NCBI RefSeq assembly: GCF_003086295.3
Contig: NC_092051.1
Span: 12,020,810 to 12,084,809 of the forward strand
From: Arachis hypogaea
Lineage: Eukaryota > Streptophyta > Magnoliopsida > Fabales > Fabaceae
DNA length: 64,000 nt
Direction: 5' to 3'
The translations under genes and the position numbers were made by a program. Every line of letters begins with the position of its first letter. The stretch's first letter is position 1. The notes beneath the pieces were generated by a model. That model saw nothing but the letters and a program-made list of their open reading frames with translations, did not search any database and was not told the origin of the DNA. Of the stretch, positions 1-10,639 are shown piece after piece.

Positions 1-1150
1 AGGTTTGGATTATTGAATTCTGAATCGAATTTAATGGAATGAAATTTCTAATTTTATTTGAAGTGAATTGAATGGACTGAGGTGATCTACATCTGAATTG
101 AATTCAATTGAATTGATAATATGTAACTGTGAGTACTTGTGAGTGTCAGTAATTGTGAGTAACTCTGAGTAAATGTGAGTAACTTTTCGGTTCGGTAAGT
201 ATTAAAGAGGTGGTTCATCACTTTCATGTTTTCGGTTCGATCCGCAGAAAGGAGTCTAAGAAAAATTAGACCAATATGTTCTGTTTTCTTCCCTAAGCAC
301 TATATAATTGTTTCACCATAAGTAAGATTTTGGTTCACCATAACTAAGATTTCGGTTCACCATGAGTACTGTGTTCGGTTCACCATGAGTACTGTGTTCG
401 GTTCATTCTGCACTATTCAAAACTCTTCTTCCTCACCTTCTACTGCTTCTTCACCAGAGAGAGAATGAGGAAAAGAAAAAAAAAATACAGCAGCAACAAC
501 AACAAAAGAATGACGATAGGGTTTCAGGGTTTAGGGTTTATGGGTTCAGGGTTCAGTATACTGGGGTTCAGTGTGTTTTAAACTTTCGGTTTGCCCCGTG
601 TATTAATTTCGGTTCACCGTGTTCATGGTTGACAGTTTAAAGCTTAAGAGTCTAGGGTTTAGGGTTCAGGGTTCAGGGTTTTAGGGGTTAGGTTTACGGT
701 AGGGTTTAGGGTTTACGATAGGGTTCAGGGTTTAGGGTTTAGGGTTTAGCATTTAGGGTTCAGAGTTCAGTGTTCAGGGTTCGGGTTTAGGGTTTAGGGT
801 TTAGCGTTCAGGGTTTAGAGTTCAGAGTTCAGGGTTCGGGTTCACGGTTTAGGGTTTAGGGTTTAGGTTTTACGGTGTAGGATTTAGAGTTTTAGGGATT
901 TAGGGTTTATGGGTTCAAGGTTCAGTGTTCAGTGTTCAGGGTTCTGATTTTAGTGTTTAGAGTTTAGGGGTTCATAATTTTTTGGTAAACAGGAGAGCGA
1001 TTTGGATTACTCTTCTGAAACAAATCAAACTGACAAAGTTTGGATTATTCAATTTTGAATCAAATTGAATGGAATGCAATTGCTAATTTGAATTGAATTA
1101 AATGGACGGAGGTGTACTGAATTGAATTGAATTGAATTGATAATATGTAA
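1..1150. repeat. Direct repeat pair enclosing a telomere-like tract
   Basis: Bases 1-125 and about 1037-1150 are the same sequence with modest divergence: both run from a TTTGGATTATT start through GAATTGAATTGAATTGATAATATGTAA. Between them lie short TTCGGTTCACCATGAGTACTG-type repeats and a telomere-like tract. The pair could be the ends of one tandem repeat unit of about 1 kb or of a non-coding element. No coding capacity is seen. The left copy begins at the window edge, so the full unit cannot be delimited. Confidence 0.7.
519..960 (+). repeat. Degenerate telomere-like (TTTAGGG) interstitial tract
   Basis: Dozens of GGGTTTAGGGTTCAGGG-type units read on the plus strand. They are degenerate forms of the plant telomere heptamer TTTAGGG, with many TTCAGGG variants. 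The tract is interstitial, embedded between copies of another repeat, so it is not a chromosome end as seen here. Confidence 0.8.
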
Positions 1151-1159
1151 ATTGTATGC

Positions 1160-1475
1160 AGAGTTATTTGAATTTGATTTTATATAATGGATTATGTTTC
1201 GTTCACTCAATACTATACAATTGTGTTGTTTTCGGTTCACCATGAGTACCGATTCACCATGATTACTGTGTTCGGTTCATTTTGCAGAAAGCTGTTTGAA
1301 TTTGATTTTATATAATGGATTATGTTTTCGGTTCACCATGAGTACTGTGTTCGGTTCATTCTGCAGAAAGCTGTTTGAATTTGATTTTATATAATGGATT
1401 ATGTTTCGTTCACTTAGTACTATACAATTGTATTGTTTTCGATTTACCATGAGTACTGTGTTCGGTTCATCATGA
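1160..1475 (+). repeat. Tandem repeat of about 80 bp
   Basis: A unit containing TTTGAATTTGATTTTATATAATGG, then TTCGGTTCACCATGAGTACTG and TTCGGTTCATTCTGCA, recurs about three times (near 1167, 1290 and 1373). Related TTCGGTTCACCATGAGTACTG pieces also occur at about 330-415, so the array was probably continuous before rearrangement. Confidence 0.65.
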
Positions 1476-2299
1476 GTACTACTTCTTCACCAGAGAGAAG
1501 GAGGAAAAGACAAAAAATACAGTAGCAACAATAACAAAAGAATGACGATAAGGAGAAAACACGTGAAGAAAAAGGAACGCGAAAAAGGAGGAGAACGAGG
1601 AACGCGAAGAAGAAGGCGAATAAAAAGAAGACGCTCCGTGCGTAAACGAGCGTTAAAAGAAGAAGAGGAAGAAGTGCGGGAGAAGAAAAAGAAGTGTGAG
1701 GGAGAAGAAGCGTGGGACGATTTCGTGTGTATTGAGCGCGTGTATTTCACGTTTCATTTAATGGTATTGAGTTTTGTTTTTGTGTTGGGCCAACTTTATT
1801 ACATGGTTACATGGATGTGTAGCATCCCATATATATAAACTAGGTTAGAGTAAGATTGTAAGAAAACAAGGCAACAAGCAACCAGATATTCAATAGAACT
1901 AGCAAAAATAAACCGATCGATAAGGAGCATAGAAGAATCTGCAAAGCCAACGGCAGCAACAACAACAACACAGCAGCGAGAAGAGAAATGAAAGGAGAGA
2001 TTGAGAGAGAAGCAGGACAGGTAGAGTACTGACAGAGGAGAAGAGAGGAGAGCGATCAAGATGGTGCGAGACTGGGAGAGGTTGAGCCACCGCTACAGCG
2101 CCAGAAGCACATAGGAGAGAATGGAGGCATGAAGCTGAACACACATAAACCTAGGGTTCAAGCCTGGCGATTTGGCGTGCTTAACACTGCTTCTCTGAGA
2201 CGCAGAGCAAGAACGTGACGAAAGGGAGGAATAGAATGAGAATCGATTTTGCGATTCTAACTACCTTTTAAAAACCCTCAGAAAACTGACCTACTGTTA
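1476..2299. other. Purine-rich low-complexity tract, no gene recognised
   Basis: Bases 1486-1735 are strongly purine-biased on the plus strand (GAAGAAG runs). This creates an apparent Lys/Arg/Glu-rich 98-residue ORF (1542-1838), which I read as a composition artefact. From 1850 to 2299 the sequence is mixed and purine-rich, with AACAACAAC and GAGAGAG stretches. It could be transcribed leader-like DNA, but no protein family is recognisable on either strand. Confidence 0.45.
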
Positions 2300-2936
2300 A
2301 ACTCTTGGGGCACTGGGCACTAGAATGAAGTTGGAGCAAGGAAGCATAAAATACGTCTGCCTTACTCAGAGTCTCATGCCTTTCCTTTTCCACAACAATG
2401 ACATCTGCATTTTTAATTGTGGATAGACCATGTGCCACAACTCTCTCTGACTCTGCATCCAATGCACTGTGGCCAGTGGCCTCATCCAGTTGCAATATTT
2501 GATTAAAATGCATTTTCATCATGTTGATACTAACATGAAATAGAGTTTGAAATAAGGGTGAATGGATGGTCAAACATAGTATTTAGAGAAGGAGGCTTCT
2601 AATGATTAACAATGTCACTCTGATATGTTTAATCAGATTAAGTGGTGCTAAAAGAGTTAATACTAAGTACCCTTAAAACATCTGAGAATGATGTCTTGCC
2701 ATCCTTCACAAATCTAGCTCCAGCATAGAAACAGGTTGCATAGACACAGTGGAGAAAGAAAAATGAAACCCCAAATCCTATTCCACTGATCAAGCCTTTT
2801 CTTTTTCCTTTTCCATTAGACCTTCATATTTCTTTTTGTATAGCTTCATAACTGTTTCTTCAGCACAGAAAGATGCTACTGTTCTTATACTTCCAACTGC
2901 ATCATGAGCAACCTGGCTTGCTTCCTCATACATCCG
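2300..2936 (-). pseudogene. ABC transporter B-family (P-glycoprotein-like) fragment
   Basis: Three blocks on the minus strand match the second half of plant ABCB multidrug/auxin transporters. 2797-2935 encodes the cytoplasmic stretch beginning [20 protein letters not shown]. 2668-2795 encodes the next membrane segment (GFGVSFFF and YAGARFV). 2300-2515 encodes the end of the second nucleotide-binding domain: a Walker B-like LDEAT, the D-loop [10 protein letters not shown], and an H-loop region reading [12 protein letters not shown] where the family usually has VAHRLST. Walker A, the Q-loop and the LSGGQ signature of that domain are missing between the second and third blocks, and the frames do not join. 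It is a dead remnant of a gene that normally makes a membrane exporter of about 1,250 residues. No partner copy is seen in the window. Confidence 0.8.
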
Positions 2937-3726
2937 ATGCATTAAATTTGCATATTATTATATACAATCTCGCTACGTTACCAACAACATTTCTGCCAAC
3001 ATCTGCCAACTCTTATTTACAAGTGTGTTTAATGGAAGTGTCTTTGTGAATGTATTGTGGATGTGTCTAATAAAAATGTCTTTTTTATAGCTGTGTTTAA
3101 TAGAAATGTCTTTATAGATATATTTTTTGGATGTGTTTCTTTATATATGTGTTTAAAATATAATAATTAATCATTATTGGCAATAAGTTGGCAGATAATA
3201 TGTTGATACCTGAACTTTTCTTATTATATATATAGATATAGAATTACTCATATAGCATTATGGTATAAGAAAGGTTTAATTCTTAAACTGTTTCTTTAAC
3301 AACCAATACTAATATCCTCCGTAAAAAGTAAAAAATGCAGTGTTTTCTAAAAATTAAGCAGCGCTTTTATTTAAAAAATATTTAATGAAGAACCAAAAAC
3401 AACTTTTGAAGAAATCACAACTCTTCGACACAACAATATAATAATAAACTCACTCAAAGAATTGGCCACGTAACCAAAACAAGGTCCAAGCAAAGGACCT
3501 ACATTCATCCTTCCATTTGAATCAATTTGTCAACTCTCCTTTAAGAATAGACAAAGCTAAAATAGAAAGACGAAAGTGAAGCAGAAGCAAGGTATATATA
3601 TCAGAGTACGTATGTAGTAGGATTTAACCGAATGTACAATTTAATTATAAAAAAAATACTATTCATACATATCAGTTATTAAAATCTATCGTTATATATT
3701 TATATATAATTTAATTTATTTTTACT
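2937..3726. other. AT-rich spacer
   Basis: No gene, family or clear repeat boundary is visible. A few AATAGAAATGTCTTT-like short repeats occur at 3040-3150, and TATATA runs near 3590. The sequence is ordinary AT-rich plant intergenic DNA. Confidence 0.5.
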
Positions 3727-4374
3727 CAGGAACGGATCCAGAAATATTATCATAGGAGGCCAATAACACATATAATATTAAAAATTATGTAAAAAATTAT
3801 ATAATATAAGATGTATTACAAAAATATACCGATAGAGAATATATTTTAAAGTACAAAAAATATGTGGGTATTTTTTACTAACGAAGTGATCGATTCTTCG
3901 TATCATAAAATTCATCGATAATAGAATTTGTGTCAAATTTTTCAACAATTTTCTTTTTAATATAATAAAGATAATTAGCAAGAAATTCATCTTTCATTTT
4001 GTTTCTTAGTTATTTTTCACAATATTCATAGTTAAAAAATCTCTTAATTGTAGCAGTTGAAACAGAGAGAATTAATATCAAATGAATAAAAAATGATGGT
4101 CACAAAAAAAAAAGAATTCACTTTATGAGATTTAAAATTTTTTATTTAATTAAAAATATTAGTAATAATATCTTTTTCAGTTTTTTAAATATTATTACTT
4201 ACTTTTTAAATATTAAAAATTATTAATATTTAAATTAGACTGAACTTTTATTTATACTAGACTAAATACTAAATAATTTTTTTTAAATTAAATATGCATA
4301 ATAACTTATTATTATTAATTTTTTTTAAAAAAAGATAGGGTCGAGGCCTCCACTCGCCTCTTATGTCCTCCCTG
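3727..4374. mobile_element. Non-autonomous hAT-type element, CAGGRACGGATCC family, copy 1
   Basis: The left end reads CAGGAACGGATCCAG and the right end finishes ...GTCCTCCCTG, an imperfect inverted terminal repeat. The flanks are TTTTTACT (3719-3726) and TTTTTATT (4375-4382), a 7/8 match as expected for the 8-bp TSD of the hAT superfamily. The interior is AT-rich and shows no transposase. Related copies lie at 42001-43062 and 45382-46193. Confidence 0.7.
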
Positions 4375-4382
4375 TTTTTATT

Positions 4383-4758
4383 GTATATTTTAATATATAT
4401 TTTATAATAATACTAATTTTAATATTTTAATATATATAATATTTTTTTATTGAAGATAAAAAGACTCGAATACAATATCTTAAATGAATATGAAAAGACT
4501 ATGCCATTTGAGTTATAACTCATTAATTAATATATATAATATTATTATTTAATTATTTTCAGAACATGCATTTTTACCATATTAACTATATTATAAATAT
4601 ACTAAAAATAATTACTAAAATTAATTATTAATATAAAATATATATTAAAATATAAAATATATCTTAAAAATAAATTAAATAATATATATTTATATATATT
4701 AACTATTTTTATGTTTAGTATAAATGATATATTTTTATTTCATGGGATCACGTAAACA
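4383..4758. other. AT-rich spacer 3' of the acyltransferase pseudogene
   Basis: Very AT-rich sequence with repeated TAATATATATT motifs. It lies downstream of the minus-strand BAHD gene and could contain its 3' UTR, but no polyadenylation signal can be singled out. Confidence 0.4.
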
Positions 4759-4835
4759 CTAAATAGGCAAAGACCTTAGCATATGCATTATTGATTGAGA
4801 GATATTAAAAAAGAGCTTATAATAATAATAGTAAA

Positions 4836-4882
<47 letters not shown>
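4836..4882. repeat. (TAA)n microsatellite inside the acyltransferase reading frame
   Basis: About 15 trinucleotide units. On the minus strand they read TAT codons immediately after the expected last residues of the acyltransferase, adding a run of tyrosines. Length variation here would change the tail but not the frame. Confidence 0.9.
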
Positions 4883-4883
<1 letters not shown>

Positions 4884-6179
4884 CCATGAGAGCATGCATT
4901 TGATGGAGGAAGGGATGGCGATGATCTTGTTCAACGCACCACGTCATCAAACGAATTCCTTTGTTTGGGAGGAGGGTGAGAGGCATGTACCCCACAATTC
5001 CTACGGGGATTATGCTTGACCCTTGTATGGGCACCACGTGTACCGGTGGACCCCACCCGAAGTCAACTTGGTTGAATCCCAGCCTCCCCCACTCCGATAT
5101 GAAGAGCGTCCTGTAGCTCAAAGGAGGGGCAAAAGGGTCATCCCAACAGTCACCCTTCAAATACTTGCCAAACTCGGACGGTAATTTGGTCTTTGCATCT
5201 TGTATCATTTTCACCACATCGAAGAGCGACGCGTCTCTGAGCGACTCGTAGGAAGCGGTGATCGTCACTGGGAAGAAACAGTTGCCGTAGAAGCCAGCGG
5301 GGAGAGGAGGGTCCAAGATTTGACGGCAGTTAGCGAAGAACACAAGCTTCAGCTCGGCGTTGGATTCGAAATCAATGGCTCTTGCTCTGCTTGTCCATAA
5401 TCCCGCGGCTACGATTTCGAAGGAAGAGCAAGCGAGTCCGGTGAGCCGCTGAAAGTCTTGCTTGAGGTTGTTGATTCGATGCATGGGGATGTCTACGGTA
5501 GCGTGTTCTAGCTTGTAGCTTGGCATGGTTGGTGGTAGTTTAGGGAGTGGAGGTGGCGACGGTGATGGTGGTGGTGAGGGAGCGAAGTGTCTGTGCCAGA
5601 GCGGTTCAATGGTGGGGTTGTGAAGACCTCTAGCTAGCTCCCCTACGGCGTTGAGAAATTGAGCAGCACCAAGGCCATCGCATATGGTGTGGCAGAATAC
5701 GAGGCCTATCACAAATCCTCCACATCCAAATTGTGTCACCTGATCATAAGATGCATGAAAAATCATTCAATCTAACGGGCAACCAAAATCAAAACAAAAA
5801 ACTACCCGCCCACAAAAAATTTGCCACTAAATTAGTTATGGAGCATGTTTATAAAAAAAAAATGAGAAAGCCTACAGCACCTTTATTAAAAGGAAAAGTT
5901 TAAATTTTGGTGTTTTCTGACCGGCACTTAATCATCAAAAGAAAAGTGAGTGATTTCTCATCATTGGATGTAATCTCACACTATTAAAAATACTATTGAT
6001 GGCCAATTAATGATTATAAAATACCAAAATTGTTAGCCCCTAGCATTACCATTATTAAAATTTAGTTAGTACTTAATTATTAGATGTTATTTCACATTAT
6101 TAAAAATATTAATAATAGTTAATTGATGACTACATATCACAAATTCTGCTAATTCCTAGTACTCCTTTTTTAGAAGTTA

Positions 6180-7090
6180 TAATCTTATTATATTTCATAT
6201 TTTAATATATGTTATATATACATCACTAATTTAATAACTAATTTTTATGTACAACAAATATGTATATAATAGAAGTTAGTTAATGTTATATCTAATTAAT
6301 GACTCAAAATAAATTAAAGACTTTTATTAATATTAATATTTTTATACTTTTAAAATTTATGATTTGTTATTTAAAATTTAATATTTAAGATTTAAAAAAT
6401 AATGTTTTTTCCAAGTGTTAGGCCAAAATTATTGTTGGTCATGTATTGGTCAACTTGAATAATAAAATCTTTTTTAAAAGTAATTAGGGACTAATTTTAG
6501 TATACGAATATTATTTTTAAAGATTTTTTAATGAGTTTAAAAAAATTTTAAAAGTAAAAATAAAAATATTAAAAAAATAAAATATACATTTTTTAGAAAT
6601 TATAATTTTTTTTAAATATTTTAATATAATAAATAAATAAATAATATTTTTATATAAAATATTTAAACATTAAATTTTTTTTTTATTTTTTTAAAAAATT
6701 ATTTTAAAAAATTATTTTTTAAAAAACTTGTCCAAAAAATCCGTTATGTATTTGTATAAATATATGTGATATTTATTTTGTACCTTATATATTTTAACAT
6801 ATATTATATATACATAATTAATTTGATAATTGATTTTTTGTGTACAATTAATATGTTTATAATAAAAATTAGTTCATATTATATATCAAGATTAGGTTAT
6901 ATCTGATTAATGACTCGGAATAAAATTAAAACTTATTAATATTAATATTTTTACACTATTAGAATTTATAAATCTGTATTTAAAATTTAAAATTTAATAC
7001 TTAATTAAAATTTAAAAAATATTTTTTTTTCCAAGTGTTAGGCCAAAAATATTGTTGGTCATGTATTGGTGAACTTGAATAATCAAAATC
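6180..7090. repeat. Direct duplication inside the acyltransferase intron
   Basis: About 290 bp at 6185-6478 and 6785-7092 are similar over their length and end in the same block, CCAAGTGTTAGGCCAAAA followed by ATTGTTGGTCATGTATTGGT. The second copy lies directly against the donor side of exon 1. The duplication accounts for a good part of the long intron. Confidence 0.75.
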
Positions 7091-7554
7091 TTTTATTAGT
7101 TAACTAACTAAAGTTTATCAAATCAAAGACATATATACCTGCATTTTGACAAGGGGGTCAATGCCTTCGGTTTGAGGAACATCATCAGGAAGAAGATGAT
7201 CATACGGAATAGACTGAATGTCATCAAAGAAATGAAGAGATTGAAGAGTGCAATCAGTAGAAGCCTCAACAAACCAGGCACCGTCCCCGGAGCATTGAAC
7301 TTGGAGGCACCCTGCTTCATCATTTTGTTCCGATTTGTGAATGAGGCGCCCAGCAAGAGGGTATAAGGAACCAATGCTCTAGACAAGGCTTCTCTTATGA
7401 CACTTGCAGCTTCAGGGCCATGGCTGAACACATGCAACGTTCTGGCATCGCACCTTAGAACAGGTATCTTATCGATCAATGATAGGTCTAGTGTGGTCAA
7501 TGGTGTCTCTTCAGCTGGCTTAACGACACTACGTTTTGTTCTTATCACACACAT

Positions 7555-8507
7555 GGTGCGATGCCCATCATGCTAACTAGAAAGGTTGCTATGGAGATCC
7601 AATTTTTGGCATATCAATATGAATTCTAATGTTTATTTATAATTGATCAAATCTTTATACTGGAATATTTTTCTATTTCAGGTTCTTGGCTTTTAAGTCT
7701 GAACTTTTTGTTTGGTGGATTAAGTACAAAACTGCACTCCTCCGCCAAGCATTTTTAATTTTTTATTCTTCTTATTCTTGTTATTATTACTAGTTATATT
7801 AGATATCCAAAAATATTATTATTTTTTATTTTGTTTAACAATAATTTGCATTTATATTTACAGATATTTTACATATAAAGAGTATATAATTTATTTGTAT
7901 TTATATTTATCAGAGTTTGCACACATAAATTAATACAATTTATATCTAAATTTTTTAAAATTTATACACATAAATTAATAAAATTTATTTATTAAAATAA
8001 TTTATTATTAATATTGATCAAATAATAATAAAAAATACTAAAAACTACTTGTTTAAAAAAATTGTATTATTATTATTCTTATTTGCTCTGATATCTCTGC
8101 TTTTGTTTCAAGGATTTTATATATGCTAGTGTACTATTTATTAATTCCTTTTTTTATAAATTAGATATAAATAATAGTACTAAATTTGATATTAATCGAA
8201 ATAGTAAGCATATTACATTAAAGCTACAAAATTATGGATTCGAATTTGATAATTAAAAAAATTATAAATTATATTTAATAAAAGGGGCACTCTCCTATAT
8301 AGATTGAAGTTATACAGAGGAAATATAAATTTTTTATAGTTATTTTTTATTATTTTATTAATATTCAAAATGTGGGTTTTAATTTTTTCAATTTCTTTTT
8401 CATCCTATAAAAAAAAGATCTGTAAACTTACATTTTTATTATATAATTCACCTTAATAAAAAATATTTTAAAAAAAAAATATATACATTAATTTTGTCCA
8501 ATATTCT

Positions 8508-8510
<3 letters not shown>
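7555..8510. other. AT-rich upstream region of the acyltransferase
   Basis: No coding potential. This is the promoter side of the minus-strand acyltransferase pseudogene. TATATATA-like tracts are too common here to name a promoter. Confidence 0.4.

Positions 8511-8563
<53 letters not shown>
8511..8563. repeat. (TA)n microsatellite
   Basis: About 26 uninterrupted TA units in AT-rich DNA to the left of the palindromic element. Confidence 0.95.
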
Positions 8564-8566
<3 letters not shown>

Positions 8567-9634
8567 TCAACATTCAAGAATATTACGGAATTTTATGTTA
8601 TTATACCTGTCTATGAAGTGTAATGAGATATTATAGATTGAGTGAGCTACCAATCTAGTTTTTGTTTATTTTTTAGAGTGATAATGCAATTTTTTAAAAT
8701 AAAAATATTTTTTTTTGTTTTTGTCCTTTATCTTTATTTTTGTGACACAATATGACAGTTTTTGTGGGTGTTTTTCTGATAATTTTAAACAGAAAACACT
8801 AACGTATGAGGTTTAGAAATAAATATAGATCTAATTGTCTCTAAATTTAAATTAGTTAAAAGTTTATTTGTCTTTATTTTTTAAATAATATTTTTTTAAA
8901 TTATTTTTTATTAATAATTATATTAATATTATTTTTAATAAATTATTAAATATATAGTATAATAAGTACAAACTAATTAACAAGCTATTCAAATTTAAAA
9001 TATAATTCATTAGGAAGCTAAATAAATAATTCTCAAATATAATTTTTAAATATATAAATAATAAATATTAAAATACGATTAATACATTAATAATAATAAT
9101 CTTATGATATATTATTAGTATTATGTTCTAGATTATTTTTACAATAAAGTGAAAATTAATAAACATATTATTTGATATATAGTAAATTTTTTTTGAGTAA
9201 TAACAAATTTAATTTTTTATCTCTTTAAACTAAATTAATAATTCTATTTGTTATCTTTGTATTAAAATTCACTATGAGTAGGCTACTAATACTAAACGAA
9301 ATAAAAACATAATATATATTATAGAGACCACTTATAAACTCAACAAACTCAAAGCATCAATAATATTATTAATATATTAATGATACATATTGTCATAAAG
9401 TTATAGATCGATAAAAATTTATCAATATAAGAATAATGTAGATTAATTAAAATTTTAAGTATATTAAAATTTAATTAAATTTATATATATTTTACTCAAA
9501 ATATACATAAAATTTTAATTGATTTTGAGTAAAATATATGTAAATTTAATTGAATTTTAATATACGTAAAATTTTAATTAATCCATGTTATTCTTATATT
9601 GATAAATCTTTATCGATTTGTAACTTTATGATAA

Positions 9635-10167
9635 GGGAGTCACTCAGATCAAGATGTTTTCTAGTAATTAAAATTTAATACATATAATCGATTAAATAGT
9701 ATTATTTTTGTCAAAATTAGATCAGATAAATTAATTTGACCAAAAAATCGATAAACCAAACTTTGAACTGATCTACATTAATATTTTTTTTATAGAAAAT
9801 AACTAAAATACTTCTTTATATATATATATATATATTGAAATCCTAAATCCTAATCCTATAACGACAAAGAGAAAAGAGAAGGGTTAGAATTTAAGATTCT
9901 CAAAATTTATATATATATATATATATATAATAAAAAGAGTATTTTAGTCATTTTTTATAATAAGAATATTATAGTTATTTTTTATAAAAAAATATTAATT
10001 TAAACCGATTCAAGGTATAGTTTATTGATTTTTTGGCCAATTCAATTTATCTGATATAATTTTGATAAAAATAACATAGTTTAATCAATTATATGTATCG
10101 AATTTTAATGACTAAAAAATATCTTTAAAAAAAAGACATTTTAAACGTGTTTATCTGAGTGACTCCC
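9635..10167. mobile_element. Mutator-type MITE, family A copy 1, with long TIRs
   Basis: The terminal inverted repeat begins GGGAGTCACTCAGAT and is matched at the right by ATCTGAGTGACTCCC. The inverted similarity continues inward for about 200 bp on each side. It is flanked by TTATGATAA (9626-9634) and TTATGACAA (10168-10176), an 8/9 match to a Mutator-type 9-bp TSD. There is no ORF. It sits inside the right arm of the palindromic element. Other copies are at 25240-25843 and, truncated, at 47170-47503. Confidence 0.85.
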
Positions 10168-10202
10168 TTATGACAATCTGTATTATTAATAGATTAATAA
10201 TA

Positions 10203-10608
10203 GAGATAAATACCAAATCGGTACTCGAAAGATTCTAAAACTGATAAAATGGTACCAGAACCTCCATCACTCCCCCTCCCTCCTTCAACACCACCACTCA
10301 CAGCAACAACAACTTCAACATCAACAACAACAACAATCTCAACCATCAAGGACCACCATCACCACTATCGTAGCCACAATAAGGTTTGGCAATGAAAATC
10401 ATAAACGAAGCAATGTTTTCAATTGGACAATGAGGTCCATAGATCCTTGCAACAAAGAACGAAAAACTGTTAGTGGAAACGACAGCGTTGGCCTGAGGCT
10501 GAGTGTAAGACCCCAAATTTTCGAAAATTAAATAATTAACTAATGAGTTAATTATGATCTATTATTTTATTTAAAGAAAATTATTTTCTTAAAAGTAATT
10601 AAATTAAA

Positions 10609-10639
<31 letters not shown>

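Larger units (their letters stand above)
4759..7554 (-). pseudogene. BAHD acyltransferase, two exons, frameshifted
   Basis: BAHD enzymes move an acyl group from acyl-CoA to an alcohol or amine in the cytosol. Exon 1 is 7139-7554 and exon 2 is 4759-5739, with a 1,399-bp phase-0 intron (donor GTATAT, acceptor ATCAG) at the position usual for BAHD genes. Exon 1 opens MCVIRTKRSVVKPAEETPLT, a typical clade V (benzoyl- or anthraniloyl-transferase-like) start. Exon 2 has the catalytic HXXXD motif as HTICD and the structural DFGWG motif. A single base is missing at about 7361-7366: the family reads PYYPLAGRL, but here PY is followed by a shift, and YPLAGRL, DGAWFVEAS and the rest of exon 1 continue in the next frame. 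The normal C-terminus near MHALMD runs into a TAT microsatellite that encodes a polytyrosine tail. Substrate cannot be told from sequence. A sequencing error at one base would restore the frame, so pseudogene status is likely but not certain. Confidence 0.88.

Noticed and set aside
519..960. True telomere
   Set aside because: The repeats are degenerate and flanked on both sides by other sequence.
1542..1838. 98-residue Lys/Arg/Glu-rich ORF on the plus strand
   Set aside because: It follows from a purine-rich low-complexity tract; no conserved motif and overlapping open frames on the other strand.
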